This document shows, in pieces, positions 59,227-64,000 of a DNA stretch of 64,000 bases. Below the pieces are notes generated by a model that was given only the letters and a program-made list of their open reading frames with translations, had not been told where the DNA came from and did no database searches. The stretch comes from Pannonibacter carbonis. Its GTDB lineage: Bacteria > Pseudomonadota > Alphaproteobacteria > Rhizobiales > Stappiaceae. Where the stretch lies: NCBI RefSeq assembly GCF_003012935.1, contig NZ_PUDR01000003.1, positions 62,001 through 126,000 on the forward strand. The letters run 5' to 3'. Positions within the stretch are counted from its first letter, which is position 1, and each line of letters starts with the position of its first letter. The position numbers and the translations under genes were made by a program.

Positions 59227-60723
59227 ATGGTCGGGATCGCCATGCCGGCGCCGGACCGGCACGTGCTGGAGCGCCGGGACAGCATCGTGGCCGCGCTGAA
59301 GGCCATCGTGCCGGGGGAGGGGGTCATCGACGCCCTGACCGAAATGCGCCCCTACGAGACCGATGCGCTGACCGCCTACCGGCAGATGCCGCTGGTCGTG
59401 GTGCTGCCGGAGACGGTGGACCAGGTCTCCCGGATCCTGCGTTATTGCTATGAGAACGACGTCAAGGTGGTGCCACGCGGTGCGGGCACCTCGCTGTCCG
59501 GCGGCGCGCTGCCGCTGGCCGATGGCGTGCTGATGTCGATGATGAAGTTCAACCGCATCCTCGACATCGACTTCCCCAACCGCGCCGTGATCGCCCAGCC
59601 CGGCGTCACCAATCTCGGCATCACCCGCGCGGTGGAGCATGAGGGCTTCTATTACGCGCCGGACCCGTCGTCGCAGATCGCCTGTTCGATCGGCGGCAAC
59701 ATCGCGGAGAACTCCGGCGGCGTGCATTGCCTGAAATACGGCCTGACCACCAACAACGTGCTGGGTCTGGAAATGGTGCTGATCACCGGCGAGGTGATCC
59801 GCCTCGGCGGCAAGCACATGGAGGCGGAGGGCTATGATCTCCTGGCGCTGATGACCGGCTCTGAAGGCCTGCTCGGCGTCGTGACGGAAGTGACCGTGCG
59901 CATCCTGCAGAAGCCGGAGACCGCGCGGGCTGCGCTGGTCGGCTTCCCGACTTCGGAGGATGGCGGGCGCTGTGTTGCCGACATCATCGCCGCCGGCATC
60001 ATTCCCGGCGGCATGGAGATGATGGACGGCCCGGCAATCCAGGCCGCCGAGGATTACGTCAACGCCGGCTATCCGCGTGATGCCGAGGCGCTGCTGATCG
60101 TTGAGCTGGACGGGCCGGAAGCGGAGGTGGACTTTCTGCTGGCCCGCGTCGAGGAGATCGCCCGCGCCAACCGCGCCGGCTATCTGCGCGTCTCGACCAG
60201 CGAGGAAGAGCGGCTGGTGTTCTGGGCCGGGCGCAAGTCGGCCTTCCCGGCGGTGGGGCGCATCTCGCCGGACTATCTCTGCATGGACGGGACCATTCCG
60301 CGCCGCGAGCTGCCGCGCGTGTTGGCCGGTATGCGCGAGCTCTCCGTCAAGCACGGCCTGCGCTGCGCCAACGTGTTCCACGCCGGCGATGGCAACCTGC
60401 ATCCGCTGATCCTCTATGACGCCAACAAGCCCGGCGAACTGGAGGCGGCGGAAGCCTTCGGCGCCGACATCCTGCGGCTCTGCGTGGCCGTCGGCGGGGT
60501 GCTGACCGGCGAGCATGGCGTGGGCATCGAGAAGCGCGACCTGATGCCGGAAATGTTCTCCGAGGACGACCTGAAGCAGCAGCAGCGGGTGAAATGTGCC
60601 TTTGACGACAAGCATCTGCTCAATCCGGGCAAGGTCTTCCCGGTGCTGCACCGCTGCGCCGACCTCGGGATGATGCATGTCCATAAGGGCCAACTCGCCT
60701 TCCCCGACATCCCGCGCTTCTGA
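59227..60723 (+). CDS. glcD: Glycolate oxidase FAD subunit
   Basis: A 498-residue FAD-linked oxidase. The PCMH-type FAD motif VVPRGAGTSLSGGALPL and IGGNIAENSGGVHCLKYG are clear; the C-terminal VFHAGDGNLHPLILYD and TGEHGVGIEKRDLM belong to the substrate-side cap. Oxidises glycolate to glyoxylate with GlcE and GlcF. First gene of glcDEF. Confidence 0.95.
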   Translation: MVGIAMPAPDRHVLERRDSIVAALKAIVPGEGVIDALTEMRPYETDALTAYRQMPLVVVLPETVDQVSRILRYCYENDVKVVPRGAGTSLSGGALPLADGVLMSMMKFNRILDIDFPNRAVIAQPGVTNLGITRAVEHEGFYYAPDPSSQIACSIGGNIAENSGGVHCLKYGLTTNNVLGLEMVLITGEVIRLGGKHMEAEGYDLLALMTGSEGLLGVVTEVTVRILQKPETARAALVGFPTSEDGGRCVADIIAAGIIPGGMEMMDGPAIQAAEDYVNAGYPRDAEALLIVELDGPEAEVDFLLARVEEIARANRAGYLRVSTSEEERLVFWAGRKSAFPAVGRISPDYLCMDGTIPRRELPRVLAGMRELSVKHGLRCANVFHAGDGNLHPLILYDANKPGELEAAEAFGADILRLCVAVGGVLTGEHGVGIEKRDLMPEMFSEDDLKQQQRVKCAFDDKHLLNPGKVFPVLHRCADLGMMHVHKGQLAFPDIPRF

Positions 60724-60737
60724 TCGGACCCGACGCG

Positions 60738-61958
60738 ATGACCCATTCCGCCCTCACGCCCACCACCGCCGAAGAAACGCGCGACTTCCTGGCCTATGCC
60801 GCCGCCGAGGAGTTGCCTGTCGAGATCCTCGGCCAGGGCTCCAAACGCGCGCTGGGCCGGCCGGTGCAGACCGCCCATGTGCTGGACCTGTCGCGCCTGT
60901 CCGGTGTCGAGGTCTACGAGCCGGCCGAACTGGTGCTGACGGCCAAGGCCGGCACGCCGATGGCCGAGATCGAGGCGCTGGTGGCCGGGGCCGGGCAGGA
61001 GCTTTCCTTCGAGCCGATGGATTTCGGGCCGCTCCTCGGCGAAGCAGCCGGCAAGGGCACGCTGGGCGGGCTGATCGGTGCCAATCTCGCCGGGCCGCGC
61101 CGCATCAAGGCGGGCGCCGCGCGTGACCATATCCTCGGGCTCGATGCAGTTTCGGGCCGCGGCGAGATCTTCCGCTCCGGCGGCCGTGTGGTGAAGAACG
61201 TCACCGGCTATGACCTGCCGCGCGCGCTGACCGGGGCCTATGGCACGCTGGCCGTCTCGACGCTGATCACGCTGAAGGTGAACCCGCGCGCCGAGACCTC
61301 GGCGAGCCTGGCGCTGAACGGGCTCTCCGATGCGGCCGCCGTTGCCGCCATGTGCGCTGCCATGGGCTCTTCTGCGGAAGTCTCGGCGGCCGCGCATCTG
61401 CCGGAAGGCATCTGCCAGCGGCTCGGTGTTGCGGGCGAGGACCGCCCCGGGCCGGTGACGCTGCTGCGCCTTGAAGGCTTCGGCCCGTCGGTCGAGTACC
61501 GCTTTGCCAATCTGGCGCGGCGGCTGGCCGAGTTCGGCCCGGCCGAGCGGATCGGCGATGCCGCCTCGAAGGCGCTCTGGCAGGCCGTGCGCGACGTCAT
61601 CCCCTTTGCCGGCAGCCGCAATCCGGTGTGGCGCGTTTCCTTGCCGCCGGCCTCCGGCGCCGAGCTGATGCAGCGCTTGCGCAGCATCATGCCGGTGGAA
61701 GGCTTCTACGACTGGAGCGGTGGTCTCCTGTGGCTGCAGATGCTGGACGGCGAGGTGCATGACGTGCCGTTGCGCGCGGCCATCGCCGATCACGGCGGCG
61801 GGCACGCGACCCTGATCCGGGCGAGCGCGGCGACCCGGGCCGCCGTGCCGGTGTTCCAGCCGCAGCCTGCCCCGCTGGCCGCGCTGAGCCGCCGGCTGAA
61901 GGCGCAGTTCGACCCGAAAGGCATTCTCAATCCGGGCCGCATGGTCGCCGACGCCTGA
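60738..61958 (+). CDS. glcE: Glycolate oxidase FAD-binding subunit
   Basis: A 406-residue second FAD-domain subunit. The PCMH fold is read from VEILGQGSKRALGRP and later LGGLIGANLAGPRR. It lacks the long C-terminal cap of GlcD, as expected. It starts 14 bp after glcD. Confidence 0.94.
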   Translation: MTHSALTPTTAEETRDFLAYAAAEELPVEILGQGSKRALGRPVQTAHVLDLSRLSGVEVYEPAELVLTAKAGTPMAEIEALVAGAGQELSFEPMDFGPLLGEAAGKGTLGGLIGANLAGPRRIKAGAARDHILGLDAVSGRGEIFRSGGRVVKNVTGYDLPRALTGAYGTLAVSTLITLKVNPRAETSASLALNGLSDAAAVAAMCAAMGSSAEVSAAAHLPEGICQRLGVAGEDRPGPVTLLRLEGFGPSVEYRFANLARRLAEFGPAERIGDAASKALWQAVRDVIPFAGSRNPVWRVSLPPASGAELMQRLRSIMPVEGFYDWSGGLLWLQMLDGEVHDVPLRAAIADHGGGHATLIRASAATRAAVPVFQPQPAPLAALSRRLKAQFDPKGILNPGRMVADA

Positions 61959-62006
61959 GCGCGCCGCCTTCCGCCCGACCCCGAGCCCTCACCGCAAGGT
62001 TGACCG

Positions 62007-63335
62007 ATGCAGACGAATTTCACGCCCGAACAGCTTGCCGATCCGCATGTGGCCGATGCGGAGAAGATCCTGCGCAAATGCGTCCATTGCGGCTTCTGCA
62101 CGGCGACCTGCCCGACCTTCGCGCTGCTGGGCGACGAGCTCGACAGCCCGCGTGGGCGCATCTACCTCATCAAGGACATGCTGGAGAACAACCGGCCGGC
62201 GGACGAGAAGGTGGTGAAGCACATCGACCGCTGCCTGTCGTGCCTGTCCTGCATGACCACGTGCCCGTCCGGCGTCCACTACATGCATCTCGTCGACCAT
62301 GCCCGCGCGCATATCGAGAAGACCTACCGCCGGCCGCTGACCGACCGGCTGATCCGGTCGCTGCTGGCGGCCGTGCTGCCCCATCCGGGGCGCTTCCGGC
62401 TGGCGCTGGTCGGCGCCTTTGCGGCACGGCCCTTTGCCGGGCTGATGAAAAGCTTCGGCGGGCCCTTCGCCAAGCTGGGCGCGATGCTGGATCTGGCGCC
62501 GGCACGCGCACCCGGCCGGGCGCAGTTCGAGGGACCGGCGGCCTTTGCGCCGTCAGCCCCGAAACGCGGCCGGGTGGCGCTGCTCACCGGTTGCGCCCAG
62601 CCTGTGCTGGCCCCGTCGATCAACGACGCGACGATCCGCCTTTTGACGCGGGCAGGCTATGAAGTTGTGCTGCCCAAGGGCGAGACTTGCTGCGGCGCGC
62701 TGGTGCATCACATGGGCCGCGAGGAGGCCGCCCTTGCGAACGCCAGGCAGAATGTCGAAGCCTGGACGCGCGAGCTGGAGGCCGGCGGGCTGGAGGCGAT
62801 CCTGATCACCGCCTCGGGCTGCGGCACCACGATCAAGGATTACGGTTACATGCTGAAGCATGACGCCGCATGGGCCGACAAGGCGGCCCGGGTGTCGGGC
62901 CTTGCCAGGGACATCACCGAGTTCCTGGCAACGCTGGATCTCGGCGCGCCCGTGCGGCCCGGCAACATGACCGTTGCCTATCATTCGGCCTGCTCGATGC
63001 AGCACGGCCAGAAGATCACGCGCCAGCCGAAGGAGCTGCTCAAGGCCGCCGGCTTCACGGTGAAGGATGTGCCGGAAGGCCATCTGTGCTGCGGATCGGC
63101 CGGCACCTACAACATCCTGCAGCCCGAGATCGCGTCGCGCCTGAGGGACCGCAAGGTCGCCAACATCGAGAAGACGAAACCGGACCTGATCGCCGCCGGC
63201 AACATCGGCTGCATGACGCAGATCGGCAAGGGCACCGGCATTCCCGTCATCCACACGGCCGAACTGCTCGACTGGGCTTACGGCGGCCCGGAACCGGAAG
63301 GCTTCGAGCGGCTGCAGCGCCAGCCGGTGCACTGA
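62007..63335 (+). CDS. glcF: Glycolate oxidase iron-sulfur subunit
   Basis: A 442-residue electron-transfer subunit with two 4Fe-4S motifs: CVHCGFCTATCP and CLSCLSCMTTCP near the N-terminus, followed by two CCG domains (ETCCGALVHH and LCCGSAGTY). Passes electrons from the FAD subunits to the quinone pool at the membrane. The last gene of the operon. Confidence 0.95.
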   Translation: MQTNFTPEQLADPHVADAEKILRKCVHCGFCTATCPTFALLGDELDSPRGRIYLIKDMLENNRPADEKVVKHIDRCLSCLSCMTTCPSGVHYMHLVDHARAHIEKTYRRPLTDRLIRSLLAAVLPHPGRFRLALVGAFAARPFAGLMKSFGGPFAKLGAMLDLAPARAPGRAQFEGPAAFAPSAPKRGRVALLTGCAQPVLAPSINDATIRLLTRAGYEVVLPKGETCCGALVHHMGREEAALANARQNVEAWTRELEAGGLEAILITASGCGTTIKDYGYMLKHDAAWADKAARVSGLARDITEFLATLDLGAPVRPGNMTVAYHSACSMQHGQKITRQPKELLKAAGFTVKDVPEGHLCCGSAGTYNILQPEIASRLRDRKVANIEKTKPDLIAAGNIGCMTQIGKGTGIPVIHTAELLDWAYGGPEPEGFERLQRQPVH

Positions 63336-63359
63336 CGAGCTGGCAGCGGATCTCGCCGG

Positions 63360-64000
63360 TCAATCCGTCGTCCCCAGCTGCACAGGGGTGCGGTCAGGTT
63401 GGGGCGGGACGGGCTTGCCGGCGAGGCGCAGGGTGCGTTCCAGGAGGGTTTCGTAGATCGGCCGGCCGCCGAGCGCGGCGGCGGTAAGGCTGGCGCAGGC
63501 GGCGGTGACGAGAACCGGCAGTACGAGGCCATAGGCGCCGGTCAGTTCAAGGACAAGCACCACGCCGACCAGCGGCGCGCGGACCGAGGCGGCAAACAGT
63601 CCGGCCATGGCGGCAATCGCGGTCGCGCGGGCTAGGCCCTCGACGTCCGGGAGCAGGACCTCGGCTGCCGTGCCGAAGGCAAGACCGGCCGCCACCGCGA
63701 TGGACAGCATCGGCGCGAAGATGCCGCCCGGAACACCGGTGCCGTAACACAGGATCGCGGCGGTGAAGCGCAGCGCCATCAACGCCAGCAGGAAACCGAG
63801 CGGCGCGGCCTCATGGGCGAGCAGCTGGACGACCGCCTCGCCGCCGCCGCTGCCCTCGGGAAACAGCTGCAGCATCGCCCCCATCGCCGCACCAACGACG
63901 AGCGCCGGCAGCCACCAGACGCGCTGCGGCAGGCGCAACGGCGCATCAAGCGCCAGCACCACGGCCCGGTTGAAGCTGAGCCCCAGCAGCCCCACCGCGC
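63360..64000 (-). CDS. CLC-family chloride channel/antiporter, C-terminal part
   Basis: Cut by the window edge: only about the last 210 residues are visible. The filter motif GVPGGIFAPMLSIAVAAG and LVGVVLVLELTG are diagnostic of CLC proteins, and the tail ends soon after the last helix with no CBS domains. Whether it is a channel or an H+/Cl- antiporter depends on residues outside the window. Confidence 0.88.
   Translation of the reverse strand, partial: AVGLLGLSFNRAVVLALDAPLRLPQRVWWLPALVVGAAMGAMLQLFPEGSGGGEAVVQLLAHEAAPLGFLLALMALRFTAAILCYGTGVPGGIFAPMLSIAVAAGLAFGTAAEVLLPDVEGLARATAIAAMAGLFAASVRAPLVGVVLVLELTGAYGLVLPVLVTAACASLTAAALGGRPIYETLLERTLRLAGKPVPPQPDRTPVQLGTTD

Overview
The window is GC-rich alphaproteobacterial chromosome, most likely Hyphomicrobiales (Rhizobiales) and plausibly near Stappiaceae. 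This rests on gene content (PcaQ-controlled pca genes, fused CysNC, AraC-type PobR, CtrA-type boxes) and on G/C-rich palindromic intergenic repeats. The taxonomic call is inference; no rRNA is present. Nothing looks like a prophage or large island. I see no tRNA, CRISPR array or intact insertion sequence.

Layout. 0.25-6.1 kb: cysS, a GFA-family protein, proline iminopeptidase, citramalate synthase, a RarD permease. 6.5-8.9 kb: ArsR regulator plus Atm1-type ABC exporter. 9.1-12.4 kb: MarR remnant, lysine 6-dehydrogenase-like gene with divergent Lrp regulator, a possible small gene and a LysR gene. 12.5-14.1 kb: psd-pssA (phosphatidylethanolamine synthesis). 14.4-19.6 kb: padR-adaptor-RND efflux operon on the minus strand. 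20.2-23.0 kb: small membrane protein, puuE, pobR, and an unknown small membrane protein behind two CtrA-type boxes. 23.0-36.7 kb: an aromatic-acid island, with pobA, an eight-gene minus-strand operon pcaDCHGIJFB, divergent pcaQ and a TRAP transporter. Together these encode a complete route from 4-hydroxybenzoate through protocatechuate to succinyl-CoA and acetyl-CoA. 37.0-39.8 kb: cysD-cysNC. 40.2-43.5 kb: znuA divergent from znuC-znuB-zur. 43.7-45.3 kb: a beta-CASP metallo-beta-lactamase-fold nuclease-like protein. 59.0-63.3 kb: LysR gene and glcDEF. The window ends inside a CLC channel gene.

The most unusual region is 45.3-56.5 kb. Five overlapping minus-strand genes (four glycosyltransferases and a polysaccharide deacetylase) diverge from four plus-strand genes: an ABC-transporter-like protein with degenerate nucleotide-binding motifs and a roughly 300-residue insertion, a stand-alone cyclic-nucleotide-binding protein, a metallo-beta-lactamase-fold hydrolase and a membrane class III nucleotide cyclase. 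I infer a cyclic-nucleotide-controlled system for making or exporting a surface glycan. No single gene proves this.

Other regulatory signals read directly from the bases are a triple 21-bp-phased motif before pobA, repeated PcaQ-type motifs before both pcaQ/pcaD and the TRAP genes, a Zur-like palindrome between znuA and znuC, and a perfect palindrome before the arsR-atm1 pair. Intergenic DNA carries at least two families of palindromic G/C-rich elements.
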